Shown one piece after another: positions 26,583 to 36,205 of a stretch of DNA of 64,000 bases. Below the pieces are notes generated by a model that was not told the origin of the DNA, searched no databases, and worked only from the letters and a program-made list of their open reading frames with translations. The translations under genes and the position numbers were made by a program. Origin of the DNA: Burkholderia catarinensis (GTDB lineage: Bacteria; Pseudomonadota; Gammaproteobacteria; Burkholderiales; Burkholderiaceae); the NCBI RefSeq assembly GCF_001883705.2, contig NZ_MDEQ02000009.1:1-64000 (forward strand). The letters are read 5' to 3'. Every line of letters begins with the position of its first letter. Position 1 is the stretch's first letter.

Positions 26583-27416
26583 GTGAATCCGGATGCCTAC
26601 AGCAAATCTGATCTTAGGCGAGAGCGAATGCGTCAAGAACGCCGTGGCGTGGGAGACGGAGGCGAATATGTTCCTGGCTTGACTCAACGGGAGATGGGCA
26701 GCATTGGCCGCGCGCATCGATTTGTCTGTACTCGCTGCGGTGGCCGCCAAATTGCTCTGCCATCGGACATGGCATTAGCAGTCTTCGTCGAGGAGCATTG
26801 GGATCAACGCACATGCGACCTGAAGGAATATTTCCCGCATATTGATGTTGAATCTACGGTCAAAATTGCACAGGGATTGGGGGTTCGACATCCAGTGTTT
26901 TCGGACGGAAGCCCAGCCATTCTGACGACAGATCTTCTTGTTTGTAGGCGGAAAGAGGATCGTTATCAATGGAGCGCGATTGAAATTATGTCTGCTCGCG
27001 CAGAGATTTCGGATCCTACTGTTAAATTTCTGATCAAGCAGGAATACTGGCGAAAATTGGGCGTATCGATGCGAATCGTACGATCAGATGGATTGAATAG
27101 CAACCGAGCAAAGCACCTCTGGTATTTGTTCAATGTCGCCGAGGAATTTCTTCTTCGGGGTCTAACCGAAGACATGAGGATCACTCAGAATACCCTTCTC
27201 AGAGAACTCACTTCGGCGCGTGACGCGACCCTTCTCCAGTTCTGTCATCGGGTTGCTGATATTCATGGTTTCGCTCGCCGTGATGGTGTCGCTGCTATTC
27301 GTCGACTCATCGCGCTGCGCCTGGTTGAGTGTTCTCTTGATGTGCCGAATCTACTGGCACAAAGTCTCCGTGGTATCAAAGTATGTCGGAATAAATTCGA
27401 GGCAGAGATAAGATGA
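26583..27416 (+). CDS. tnsA: TnsA-like protein of a Tn7-like transposon, catalytic residues altered
   Basis: In Tn7, TnsA cuts the 5' ends of the element while TnsB cuts the 3' ends. The 277 residues align along their length with Tn7 TnsA (273): GGEYVPGLTQ, SDMALAVF, VRHPVFSDG, TTDLLV and EYWRKLGVSMRI all have counterparts. Of the four active-site positions, Tn7 Asp114 is kept (Asp117 here). Glu63 is Ala64, Gln130 is Glu134 and Lys132 is Met136. Loss of the Glu and the Lys should abolish cleavage. The C-terminal domain that contacts TnsC appears intact. The start is GTG with GGGGAG upstream. It is followed at 86 bp by tnsB and is the first gene of the operon. Confidence 0.85.
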   Translation: MNPDAYSKSDLRRERMRQERRGVGDGGEYVPGLTQREMGSIGRAHRFVCTRCGGRQIALPSDMALAVFVEEHWDQRTCDLKEYFPHIDVESTVKIAQGLGVRHPVFSDGSPAILTTDLLVCRRKEDRYQWSAIEIMSARAEISDPTVKFLIKQEYWRKLGVSMRIVRSDGLNSNRAKHLWYLFNVAEEFLLRGLTEDMRITQNTLLRELTSARDATLLQFCHRVADIHGFARRDGVAAIRRLIALRLVECSLDVPNLLAQSLRGIKVCRNKFEAEIR

Positions 27417-27502
27417 CTCCACTGGCGGGCATTATTTTTAATGATGTATGAGACGTATTTCTGACAACGTCAATTAACGAGCGATGAAATTTACTAAATT
27501 GA

Positions 27503-29962
27503 TTGCCGGATGTTCAGATATGGAGATGCAAAGGCGTGGAGAAACATTTTGGAGGAGTTCCGGCTCTTAGGGAGCTATACCGTGAAGCGTCGACCGGTAA
27601 GCTGTATCGTGTGGTTCATGTTCATGGGCGTAAGGCAGAGGTAATTCTATGTTTTATGTTTGGGTCTAAGCTAATCCTTAAGTATGTGCCAATGCATGAG
27701 TTTCGCGAGCGTAGTGCAGTAGAGTACGAAGGAGAGGGTAAACTACTTAAGGTAAAGCAGGGTGACGATCCATATGGATTTTTAGATAGAATTAAAAGAA
27801 CGACGCTTGGAAACAAAATACTGAGTGACCTCAACTGGAAGCGAATCGAGCCACTCGTGAACAATCCAGATCATTTCTATCGTACGCTCTTCCGAGGGGC
27901 GGATAGAACGCGCATCTTGCAAGATCTCGCGGACGAGTGTGGCCTAGCAATCCAGGGTATTCGAAAGTTGCACCGTGAATACCTCCAAAGAGGTATGACC
28001 GCTGTGTCGGTCATTGGTGACTTGTGGCGTTGCGGGCGACGCATACAGCCGCCTCGATATCAGGATGGCGAAGAGGCGGAGTCAATTGAAATTGTGCGGA
28101 AGTATGAGAAGCGACCGGGGCGTGCACCGTCCAGGCGAGGTGAGCACGCCATACCCACCGAAGCGCTACATCGTTTGTTTGAGCAATGTATCGACATCTA
28201 TGTCACCAATAAAATGGGCCCGTGGAGGCTCGACCTCAGTGAGGAAATGAGGAGAGAAATAGAGAGATTCAATGGCAGGGTGCTCTTCGGCGCGATGAGG
28301 CGAAAGCGGAGGTCATCAGCGCGGGTCAAAGCGGGGCGTCGCAAACGGATTTCCAGCCCGTCCGGCCGCCGCTCCGGCAAACGAACCAGAACAACCTGGC
28401 AAGACCTTGCGGACTTTCTAAACTACGTGTGCCGCTGTACAAGAGTGGTTCGGGATCTCAGTGGTCAAGTGATCGAACTCGAATTGGCGCCAGTCGGGAT
28501 AGTTACCGTTCGGCAATTAACACATTACTATCGTTCACGAGTCGATCTCGATATCCAAAAGAAGCGAGCAATGGGGCCGAGGGAATATGCCCTCGTGGGT
28601 CGTCCTAAGCGAGGTCATGCGCTCCAGCATTCAGTAGGGCCCGGCGCAGAGTATATGATCGACGCAACGATCGCGGACGAGTATCTGGTGCTTTCCTACG
28701 ATAGAACGATTGTAGTCAAGCGCCCGACCGTCTATTTGGTCATGGACGTAAGTAGTCGGATGGTCGTTGGACTTCATGTCACGTTTGATCCGCCTTCGTT
28801 CGAAGGCGTTGCGCTAGTCTTGGAAAATATCGCTACACCCAAAGATGAATTCTGTGCTCGATTCGGAATCGACATCGAATGGAGCCTCTGGCCGTGTGAG
28901 TATTTTCCATTGACCGGATTCATCACCGACCGTGGCAGCGATTTCATGCACTATGCTGCCTGGCAGTCGATCAACAAATGTCTTGCGACATCCATCAGTA
29001 ACACACGAGCTTGGGACCCCACGATGCGCGGGTTGATGGAGAGGAGGTTCGGCATCATACCGGCTCATTATCAACGCGCGAGTTTCGGTGTAGTCGAAGC
29101 GGATGCCGCGACCCGAGGAGCACCGCATTATGCTTGGGAGGCTACCTTGACGATAACAGAGTTCGTAAAAAAACTGATTCGAGCAATTCTGCGATACAAC
29201 CAGACGCCAATCGGCCGCGAAGGGGCCATTCCTGAGATGGTGACCGCAGGGTTGGCCGACACGCCGCTGAATCGCTGGAACTGGGGGTTGGATAATTTGA
29301 CTGGAAGTTTGCGTAAATATTCCATCGATGAGGTTCGGCGTGCGACTTGGCCGTCTGAACTGGCAAAGCCAACGGATCGAGGCTTGCGCTGGCACGGTAT
29401 TTATTATACATCGCCGTTGATCGAGTCAAAACTTATTCACTGTTGGGGAAAGCGTGTGGGAGAAGGGGTCGAGATACGCTTCAATCCAGACGATCTGTCG
29501 AAAATAATCGTCTTGGGTGATGACCATTGGGAATACGCACGCCTTGCCGGTACAAATAGAGTTTCCCCTGAAAGTATGACTCTAATGGAGTGGGAGATAT
29601 ATAAGTATCTCGATAAACGTAACGCCCGAGAACAGCATGATGCGCTTGAGGCTCAACGTGCAATGGACCTATTGAATAATTCTTATGAAAATAGGGCGGC
29701 GAGACGCGAGCAAAAAACGGCGCTTAAGCAGGCTGGCATGGAGCATCCCGTGCCGCAGCGTCGAAATCATGCTGATAATAATGTTGACGCCATGAAATCA
29801 CCAGCGTCGAGGTTCGGGAGATTCAAAGTAAAAAACCAGGATGTTGTTAAAGATAATGATTTTCCTGATTCGTTGAAAAAATCGCCAAAAAGCGAGTCGG
29901 AGGATGTCAATATTCTGAAAAAGATTGCGGAGGACACGAGAAAGATGCTTGATAATTTGTGA
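27503..29962 (+). CDS. tnsB: TnsB-like DDE transposase
   Basis: Transposase of the retroviral-integrase superfamily that cuts and joins the 3' ends. With 819 residues it is longer than Tn7 TnsB (702). The N-terminal region (KLYRVVHVHGRKAEVILCFM) and helix-turn-helix region match TnsB, and the catalytic core has Asp387 (YMIDATIAD), Asp476 (FITDRGSDF) and Glu513 (LMERRFG), spaced 89 and 37 as in Tn7. An Arg/Lys-rich linker sits at about 265-300 and a charged C-terminal tail at 720-819, where TnsB binds TnsC. The start is a TTG immediately after an in-frame stop; no strong ribosome site is visible. The catalytic triad is intact, unlike that of TnsA. Confidence 0.88.
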   Translation: MPDVQIWRCKGVEKHFGGVPALRELYREASTGKLYRVVHVHGRKAEVILCFMFGSKLILKYVPMHEFRERSAVEYEGEGKLLKVKQGDDPYGFLDRIKRTTLGNKILSDLNWKRIEPLVNNPDHFYRTLFRGADRTRILQDLADECGLAIQGIRKLHREYLQRGMTAVSVIGDLWRCGRRIQPPRYQDGEEAESIEIVRKYEKRPGRAPSRRGEHAIPTEALHRLFEQCIDIYVTNKMGPWRLDLSEEMRREIERFNGRVLFGAMRRKRRSSARVKAGRRKRISSPSGRRSGKRTRTTWQDLADFLNYVCRCTRVVRDLSGQVIELELAPVGIVTVRQLTHYYRSRVDLDIQKKRAMGPREYALVGRPKRGHALQHSVGPGAEYMIDATIADEYLVLSYDRTIVVKRPTVYLVMDVSSRMVVGLHVTFDPPSFEGVALVLENIATPKDEFCARFGIDIEWSLWPCEYFPLTGFITDRGSDFMHYAAWQSINKCLATSISNTRAWDPTMRGLMERRFGIIPAHYQRASFGVVEADAATRGAPHYAWEATLTITEFVKKLIRAILRYNQTPIGREGAIPEMVTAGLADTPLNRWNWGLDNLTGSLRKYSIDEVRRATWPSELAKPTDRGLRWHGIYYTSPLIESKLIHCWGKRVGEGVEIRFNPDDLSKIIVLGDDHWEYARLAGTNRVSPESMTLMEWEIYKYLDKRNAREQHDALEAQRAMDLLNNSYENRAARREQKTALKQAGMEHPVPQRRNHADNNVDAMKSPASRFGRFKVKNQDVVKDNDFPDSLKKSPKSESEDVNILKKIAEDTRKMLDNL

Positions 29963-30002
29963 TTTATGTTCCTGGTTTGTAATCGTGTCATGCGAGGAAA
30001 TA

Positions 30003-31625
30003 ATGAGGCGATCGGTTAAGAGCGCTCGGAAGTCTACCGTAACGACAGTTGAAAATTCGGATGTCGATGCATACAAGGAAGTCCCGTTGAATGTGGGCAG
30101 CGACCCGATTTTTAGCCGAATCTGTCCATCCGTTTCGGCTTGCTATCACGATTACAATTTAGAGCTGCCTGAAAACTGGGCAAGCCCGCTAATTTTAGCG
30201 TTGCCTCCGTTTGAGGAGCGCGAACAATTGGCCGCAGCAATGACGGTTGGTTTTGCCGTGCCACACTCGGAAGACGCAAGAAAACTGCATCTACAACTAC
30301 GACTGCTCGCAATCGAGCGAATTTCTCGAGTCCTCGTACTAACAGAAGCCCACTTTAAACTTATCGACTGGATTCATATCTCTTTACGGCATCGGTACCG
30401 AGGACTTGTGCCAACGCGCTCATTGCGCAAGCTTACGCAAGAACATTACGAGGCGACACAGCAGGGTCACACGCAGATGATCTATGCACCGGAAACGTCG
30501 CACGCCGACTGCATTTTCATAGCGGGCTTATCAGGGGCCGGTAAAACAACGACGGTGAAGATGGTTCTAAGTATGTTTCCAATGATTATAGAGCATACTT
30601 CTTTTCGTCAAATTGAAGCGAGGTTTACTCAGGTCGTCTGGATTTTTGTGTCATGCCCGCCAAATGGATCGGTATTGACCTTGATGAAAGGGATTTTGCA
30701 CTGGTTCGACACTCATCTCGGAACGTACTATGTCGAGGAGGTGAGGAGTCGGGCAAACACGGGCGATTATATAAAAGTAGTGGTGAGCAAATTAAAGAAT
30801 CATCATGTTGGAATGTTGATCATTGATGAAATTCAATTTGCAATAAAATCGGCAGAGAAGACGGATTTGCTCGGTTTCGTGACGAGTTTGCTCAATGACG
30901 GAGAGTGTCTGTTTGTTCTTGTTGGGACGCCAGACGCAGGAGAGGTAATAAAAGAGACGGTGCGAAATCTCAGAAGGGTTGTCAGCAGGACATATATTTC
31001 CTTGGAATTGTTCCCAACAACGGATAATGTGATGCCACTAGCTCGAGAAATCACCGCTATAGACTTCATGCCAGAAGCACCGACCGATCCTAAGGAAATT
31101 GCAGCAACCTTGATTGAGGTCGGCGCAGGTTCGCCCGCATTTATGAAACTCGCATGGGAACATGTCCAATACGCAGGGTTACGTGGCCGAATAAAATGTA
31201 TCACGCCTGCGCTAATTTCCAGCGCAGTAGTAGAAGCATTTTCTCTTGTGGAGGGATTGCTGGACGCTCTACGTAAAAGAGATCTTCTGGCGCTCGACAG
31301 GTATCGGGATACTGCTATTGCACAATTGACTGAGCTTCGGGAGCGGATGTTGATTGAAAAGGAAAGGCGGCGCTTAAAATTGAATGGTAACGCAAGTGAG
31401 GCATCGGAAAAATTTTCGAAGTGTGTCAGCGTACTAATTAATATGAATTGGTCCGATATAGATGCAGAGGCTTTCTCGAGAGATATCTTAATGAAGGATC
31501 CGGCGGCATCGGTTGAAGACGTCCTTCGGCTTGCGCTGAGACATGATGATGTGGTGCGAGAGAAGGAGTTGAAGCCGCACGGGGTGTCGCGAAAAATAGC
31601 GTCGCGGAGATCGAGGATGGGCTGA
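30003..31625 (+). CDS. tnsC: TnsC-like AAA+ regulator
   Basis: ATPase that links target selection (TnsD/TniQ) to the transposase. 541 residues, close to Tn7 TnsC (555). Walker A is GLSGAGKTTT at about 175-184 (Lys181) and Walker B is GMLIIDEIQ with Asp275-Glu276. Sensor-type motifs follow (FVLVGTPDAGEV, an NLRRVVSRTY arginine region). The C-terminal part (about 440-541) is helical and charged, as expected for contact with TnsA/TnsB. The ATG at 30003 follows GAGGA; an upstream in-frame start at 29925 would overlap tnsB. It lies 40 bp after tnsB in the same operon. Confidence 0.88.
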   Translation: MRRSVKSARKSTVTTVENSDVDAYKEVPLNVGSDPIFSRICPSVSACYHDYNLELPENWASPLILALPPFEEREQLAAAMTVGFAVPHSEDARKLHLQLRLLAIERISRVLVLTEAHFKLIDWIHISLRHRYRGLVPTRSLRKLTQEHYEATQQGHTQMIYAPETSHADCIFIAGLSGAGKTTTVKMVLSMFPMIIEHTSFRQIEARFTQVVWIFVSCPPNGSVLTLMKGILHWFDTHLGTYYVEEVRSRANTGDYIKVVVSKLKNHHVGMLIIDEIQFAIKSAEKTDLLGFVTSLLNDGECLFVLVGTPDAGEVIKETVRNLRRVVSRTYISLELFPTTDNVMPLAREITAIDFMPEAPTDPKEIAATLIEVGAGSPAFMKLAWEHVQYAGLRGRIKCITPALISSAVVEAFSLVEGLLDALRKRDLLALDRYRDTAIAQLTELRERMLIEKERRRLKLNGNASEASEKFSKCVSVLINMNWSDIDAEAFSRDILMKDPAASVEDVLRLALRHDDVVREKELKPHGVSRKIASRRSRMG

Positions 31626-31693
31626 TTTGTTTTCGATGAATGGCTGAATTAATGTGACTTTAAATCATTATCAATATCTTAAATGTGGTGATG

Positions 31694-33058
31694 ATGACGA
31701 TTTATCTAGATCAACCTCTTCCAGATGAGATTCTGTTTAGTGTCGTTGCGAGATATATCGAACGGGAGCGTATAATATATACGAGTTCATTTCTGAAGAG
31801 ATTAATGGGGGGCGAGTCACGGTTTGATACATCGGCCGAGTTTGGTCATTTAGCAGCAGAGACAGAGCGAACGTGGGGCATGAGTGCGGATCAGATCACG
31901 GAGCGGCTCACGTTGCTACCGTTCTACTCTTCGCTCTTTCCCGGTGCTTCTCGCATAGGAGTCGTGCGACAGGTGCTGCAAGGTACGCGATGGTTGGGCT
32001 ACCTCGCACCGGGTCGGCCGAGGATCAGATACTGCGAGGCTTGCTGGCGTGACGACGATCAAAGCGGAGATCCCCGCTATTGGAGGCGCGCTCATCAGCT
32101 TCCGGGCGTGGCTGTATGTCCCTGGCACGGCGACGTGCTATACAGCGCAAGTCAATCTCCTACCCACCGTCTGATGGTTTCTGCAGCCAGAAGCGTAGGT
32201 GGCCGTCCCATCGCCGCGCCCTCCACGCGTGAAAGGGAGGCATGGCAACAGGTTGCACGGCTCGCATATCGACAGCTGTGCGGTGAGAATCTCTGGGAAA
32301 ATTTGGAATCGAGTAATAGACGTATGGAGATGGCGCGTCGATGCGCGTACCTTGCTGTCGGAGGTATCGATAGTAGACGGATGAGAGAGGACCTGGTTGT
32401 CCGTCTGGGCGAAGAGTATTTCGATTTATTTACTTCAAAAAGCGGTATTACGATTCCACTAGAACGCGCTGTGCTGACTGATCAAGAAATGGGTTCGCCT
32501 TGTTGTGCATTATGGGTAGACTATTTGCTTACAGACATTAGCACACGGACGATACGTGATATCAACCCTGACTGTCCGGGAAGTCGTTCTCATCGGGATT
32601 TTAATCATTGCGTGGTGCCGTGGTCGAGCCGTGAAGGCCGTCCGCACTATCTTTGCATCTGCGGTTTTTCTTTTTTCCTGACGCAGGGTGAGCGGGGCGT
32701 GTCAATCTCTCCGACGCAGGATGGACGTGATGTAGCGTTGGCGATCGTGATGCTGACCGCTAAATCGTATGCCACCTCGACGCTTGTAGCGATGCTCGGT
32801 GTACCACCTTTCATGGTCGATTCAGCGAGAAATCGACAAATTATCATCCGTGATTGGGACCGTACAACTGAACGCGCGAGGCGGTTAGTACGGTGGATTG
32901 ATCTTGTTAACCACTATGGCGATCCAGATATCGCGTATAAAAAGCGCGCGCATAAATATCATGATCTTGGACGGCTCGCCAATATCCTACCGCAAGCGGT
33001 GACGCCGAAGAATGGGATGATCATTGATGAACATCGGAGAGGTAGAGGAGAGCGCTAG
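31694..33058 (+). CDS. TnsD/TniQ-family target selector 1
   Basis: 455 residues. The N-terminus (MTIYLDQPLPDEILFSVVARY) and the CCCH zinc finger (RYCEACW with Cys114/Cys117, then AHQLPGVAVCPWH) match TnsD/TniQ proteins, which recognise an attachment site or link to another targeting factor and recruit TnsC. Tn7 TnsD has 508 residues, so this is slightly short. A second Cys-rich segment near 295-325 (DCPGSRSHR, LCICGF) resembles the repeat modules of the neighbouring TniQ protein. The start at 31694 is chosen by alignment with that neighbour; no good ribosome site is visible. It lies about 70 bp after tnsC. Confidence 0.82.
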   Translation: MTIYLDQPLPDEILFSVVARYIERERIIYTSSFLKRLMGGESRFDTSAEFGHLAAETERTWGMSADQITERLTLLPFYSSLFPGASRIGVVRQVLQGTRWLGYLAPGRPRIRYCEACWRDDDQSGDPRYWRRAHQLPGVAVCPWHGDVLYSASQSPTHRLMVSAARSVGGRPIAAPSTREREAWQQVARLAYRQLCGENLWENLESSNRRMEMARRCAYLAVGGIDSRRMREDLVVRLGEEYFDLFTSKSGITIPLERAVLTDQEMGSPCCALWVDYLLTDISTRTIRDINPDCPGSRSHRDFNHCVVPWSSREGRPHYLCICGFSFFLTQGERGVSISPTQDGRDVALAIVMLTAKSYATSTLVAMLGVPPFMVDSARNRQIIIRDWDRTTERARRLVRWIDLVNHYGDPDIAYKKRAHKYHDLGRLANILPQAVTPKNGMIIDEHRRGRGER

Positions 33059-33134
33059 ACAAGCATCAAAGTGAGACATCAACGACATCAGAGTCGCACT
33101 TTTACATGGCAGTCTGAAATCGTGGAGGACATGT

Positions 33135-34730
33135 ATGGCGACATATTTGGATGAGCCGCTAGATGATGAGCCGCTGTTTAGTATTGTGGCGAGATATATT
33201 CAAAGTTCCATTGTATCCAGAAAGAAAGATCTCCTGAAGCGGCTCTTCGGGGTGGAACGCATTGTTGCAAATACCGCACTGATTGCACAGGAAACATACG
33301 CATCCTGGGGATTGTCTGCGCAAGAAGTGGCAAAGCGCATGACGATGTATCCGTATTTTGCGGCGTTCTTGTCGCCAGCTCAAGCGCACAAATGGCTTGA
33401 GCGTATTGCGAGTACAAACCATATACCACAAGGAAAAGACAGAAGAGGAGTTAAACTCGATGGGGAGTGTGACCGACATCGCTACTGTCGTTCCTGCTTT
33501 CGAGAAAACATCCAATCGGGAGACCCATTACATTGGAGGCGAACTCACCAGTTGCCAGGTGTGATCTTCTGCGTTCGACATCAGGAGTTGCTCTATGAAT
33601 GGGAATATACACACTTCCTCCATAAAGTTGTTGCGGCAGGTCAAGTCGAAGGGGAACGTATTTCAATCGAAGCGACGGAGCGACAAAGATCTGCGCTGTT
33701 GGCGATAGCGAAAATATCGGATGATGTCCTGAATGAGAGGGTTTCATTCGAATCAGAGAATTTTGTTCGCAGATTTAGAAAGTATCTTTTCTCGAAGTCC
33801 CGATATTTTTTTGGGGAGCGGTACGATCAATGCGTTGCTCGACTCGTCGAGCGCACGTTCGGAGCAATGTATGTCAGAAAATATAATGTTGATCTTAGGC
33901 AAGCACATTTCAGGAAAATCAGAGGTGTGAGCGCTATGACTGCGCTTCGTGTTATCACTGCGGCTGCCTTGGTCACGCAGATTGAAGAGGATGAGACGTT
34001 AGTTGATGATACGCATTTTTCCGACCTCTTTGATAATGTTCCATCCGATTTGATTCGAAAAAAGGGGGTGCGGCTTGGGCCCATTGGTCCGCATCCATCG
34101 TCAACTTGCCCCAGCAAATTGGCCAGCCACGGGACCGGACATGCTATTAAGCATTGGCATCGCAGGACAGGCACTTATCGCGGTCAATGCAATTGCGGTA
34201 TGGCAATAACATACACACTGGGCGTTGACGGCGAACCCATGATCAGGATCATAGATTGGGGCGAGCCATACAAGAGGGAGGTGATAAGGCTTGCGCGAAA
34301 AGGGGAAAATATAAAATCGATTTCAATTAAACTTGGAATTTCTCGGTCGACGGTAAAGAAAATTATAGTGAAAGCTGGGATTGAATGGCGAACGAGGGCG
34401 TCGGTTGCCCCAAGCATGAGGAATCCAAATGTAAGATTAAGCATCGAATGCCCGAGCGTTGTCGCATCGCACGGTCGTGGCCACGAAATAGACCATGTGC
34501 GGTGGAAGAAAGGGCGATACCACGGTCGGTGTGAATGTGGGTTGAAGGTCGTTTGCAAAGGTTTGCCCAATGGGGAGTATGTTTTTAGAGTTTCTTTGTG
34601 GGGTGATTTGTATGATCGAGAGGTGTGGAGATTGATTGGTCTTGGTTTTTCCAGAAATGAAATCGCTACTAAAATGAATGTACCAATTCATATTGTTGAT
34701 AGCTGCAAGAGGAAATATAAGCATCTATGA
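33135..34730 (+). CDS. TnsD/TniQ-family target selector 2, with tandem Zn-finger/HTH repeats
   Basis: 531 residues, related to the protein before it: the same N-terminus (MATYLDEPLDDEPLFSIVAR) and zinc finger (RYCRSCF, then THQLPGVIFCVRH). It differs at the C-terminus, which consists of two copies of a module of about 100 residues. Each has a CPS...HWHRR/RWKKG...CNCG/CECG putative zinc site followed by a helix-turn-helix beginning WGxxYxREVxRL. The copies start near residues 322 and 438. Such repeats suggest sequence-specific DNA reading, perhaps of an attachment site. The gene has its own ribosome site (GGAGGAC) 77 bp after the first TniQ gene. Confidence 0.8.
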   Translation: MATYLDEPLDDEPLFSIVARYIQSSIVSRKKDLLKRLFGVERIVANTALIAQETYASWGLSAQEVAKRMTMYPYFAAFLSPAQAHKWLERIASTNHIPQGKDRRGVKLDGECDRHRYCRSCFRENIQSGDPLHWRRTHQLPGVIFCVRHQELLYEWEYTHFLHKVVAAGQVEGERISIEATERQRSALLAIAKISDDVLNERVSFESENFVRRFRKYLFSKSRYFFGERYDQCVARLVERTFGAMYVRKYNVDLRQAHFRKIRGVSAMTALRVITAAALVTQIEEDETLVDDTHFSDLFDNVPSDLIRKKGVRLGPIGPHPSSTCPSKLASHGTGHAIKHWHRRTGTYRGQCNCGMAITYTLGVDGEPMIRIIDWGEPYKREVIRLARKGENIKSISIKLGISRSTVKKIIVKAGIEWRTRASVAPSMRNPNVRLSIECPSVVASHGRGHEIDHVRWKKGRYHGRCECGLKVVCKGLPNGEYVFRVSLWGDLYDREVWRLIGLGFSRNEIATKMNVPIHIVDSCKRKYKHL

Positions 34731-35570
34731 GGTATTGTAAGGTCGATGGCTGGTTGTAGTAATGTAGATTAATGAAATATTTAGATGTGTGCGATGTGGG
34801 TTGTTTGGTGTGCCTGGGTGTGTAAATTTTATTATCTTATATGTGGAATTTTGCTGACAAATAAAAATGCTCTCGAAGCAAAGGGTGGGGGAGGTTATTT
34901 GTGTTATCTATTTTAAAGTTGGCATTCTATATTTTCGATATTTAAATGAGAATGTTTTGTCGTGGTTAGTAGGCGCTGAGGTCGCGTCGATTGCCCCTCA
35001 CCTTGTATGCGTTTGTGTACCAAAGGATTCCAAGTTCAGCAGATTGCACATCGCAAGCGGTGCGTAATTTATCTTCTCAGTTTTAAACCGGATCTCAGTC
35101 GTTCGGATCAAGCTTCGGAGGGAGCCCGCTCAGTTAGTCACGATCAGCGGTTCGGGACTCCGTGTCAGCCGTGAAATGAGTGGGCAACGTATATCTGAAT
35201 GGCCGGTCGAGCACATCTGCATTTTTAATGCGTCCCTTTTTTTATACCGCTTGAGGGTCCATGCTGGGCGTGCCAAGTGCGGACTTTGAGCCATCATGTC
35301 GCGCGTAGAATTGGGCGCCCCGACAAAAGTGCGCGCTTTCCCTGGCCAGCGGAAGCGCGGTGCTCGGTCGGAAGAGTGAGGATTTACGGGAATATTAAGT
35401 GCGTTCCTTTTTGTCCGTTGAGATCATGACGTCGACATACAAAAAAGATCGCACTTGGGAGAAGGGGGCGGAAATGTGCAAAAAAATCCGTTTGTCTATG
35501 ACCCGCGCCTGCTGACGATCGGCCAGTCAAGGTAGGGTCGGCGGAACGCTCGCGAGAAGAGAAAACTACA
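34731..35570. other. A/T-rich non-coding stretch after the transposition genes
   Basis: About 840 bp. The first 350 bp are strongly A/T-rich with runs of T; the rest becomes GC-richer. A 66-codon frame at 34867-35067 has no ribosome site and biased composition. In Tn7 the cargo starts here, but I see no cargo gene until 35571 and no transposon end. Confidence 0.4.
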
Positions 35571-35801
35571 ATGACCAATACTTCTCAATGCGACCCCGAC
35601 GACATGCCGATTTGCGCCAACTGCATCGGCGACGACTTTCTGCGCGACGAGATTCGGACAAGCGGCTGCACCGCTTCGTGTTCCGTGTGCGGCGCCGAGG
35701 CGATCAGTTGGGGTAGCCGGCAGTATGCCCAGCGAATTTTTTTCAATTTTCGAATCTCGCTTTGCACCTGCAAGCATCAGATTTTTTTTGGCAATTTCTG
35801 A
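35571..35801 (+). pseudogene. Fragment resembling the N-terminus of a HEPN/RES-type protein
   Basis: 76 codons begin with a zinc-ribbon-like sequence, ICANCIGDDFLRDEIRTSG followed by CSVCGAEAISW. This resembles the N-terminal region of RES-domain proteins that carry a HEPN-associated segment. After about 50 residues the sequence becomes low in complexity and stops, so the toxin-like domain is absent. RES proteins are NAD-degrading toxins, but nothing catalytic is left here. Confidence 0.5.
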
Positions 35802-35851
35802 AGATTTAAATTATATTGAAGACTCGCCTTACTACCTAATGGAGTGAGATA

Positions 35852-36082
35852 ATGATTAAGATATCTTTTGCAGGTTATGGCGTAAATACTGACACATACG
35901 ACGTGACAAGCCAGGTAACGAAAATGTATGCGGACGGCATAAGGCAGTTTCCTGCAGACAACAAAAAATGGGGGGACCCATCTCCCGGTCACGACAAGTG
36001 CCTTTTTATTGTTTGGCAGAATGGTTCAGGAGCATCTGGTTCTGCAGTTGTCACGGAAGGGAGAACCATAACGCTTCCGTGA
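35852..36082 (+). CDS. Small hypothetical protein, DUF3395-like
   Basis: 76 residues starting after GGAGTGAGAT. The sequence (FAGYGVNTDTYDVTSQVT, then WGDPSPGHDKCLFIVW and VTEGRTITLP) follows the pattern of the DUF3395 domain found at the C-terminus of eukaryotic DNAJC11 and in small lectin-like or secreted proteins: DVT, GDPxPGxxK and a C-terminal EGxxxxLP. No signal peptide is present. Function unknown. Confidence 0.6.
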   Translation: MIKISFAGYGVNTDTYDVTSQVTKMYADGIRQFPADNKKWGDPSPGHDKCLFIVWQNGSGASGSAVVTEGRTITLP

Positions 36083-36205
36083 AGTGTTTTTTTTGAGACT
36101 GAATGCGGCGTCCAAGGATTTGGCCACAACGAAATCGTGCCCATTCGCGAAACGACGCCGCATTCCGTTGCGTGACGCGCCCCGCCAGCGACGAGGGAGG
36201 ATTCT

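Noticed and set aside
34867-35067. 66-codon plus-strand frame as cargo gene
   Set aside because: Sits in A/T-rich DNA, has no start signal and an atypical Cys/Val-rich composition.
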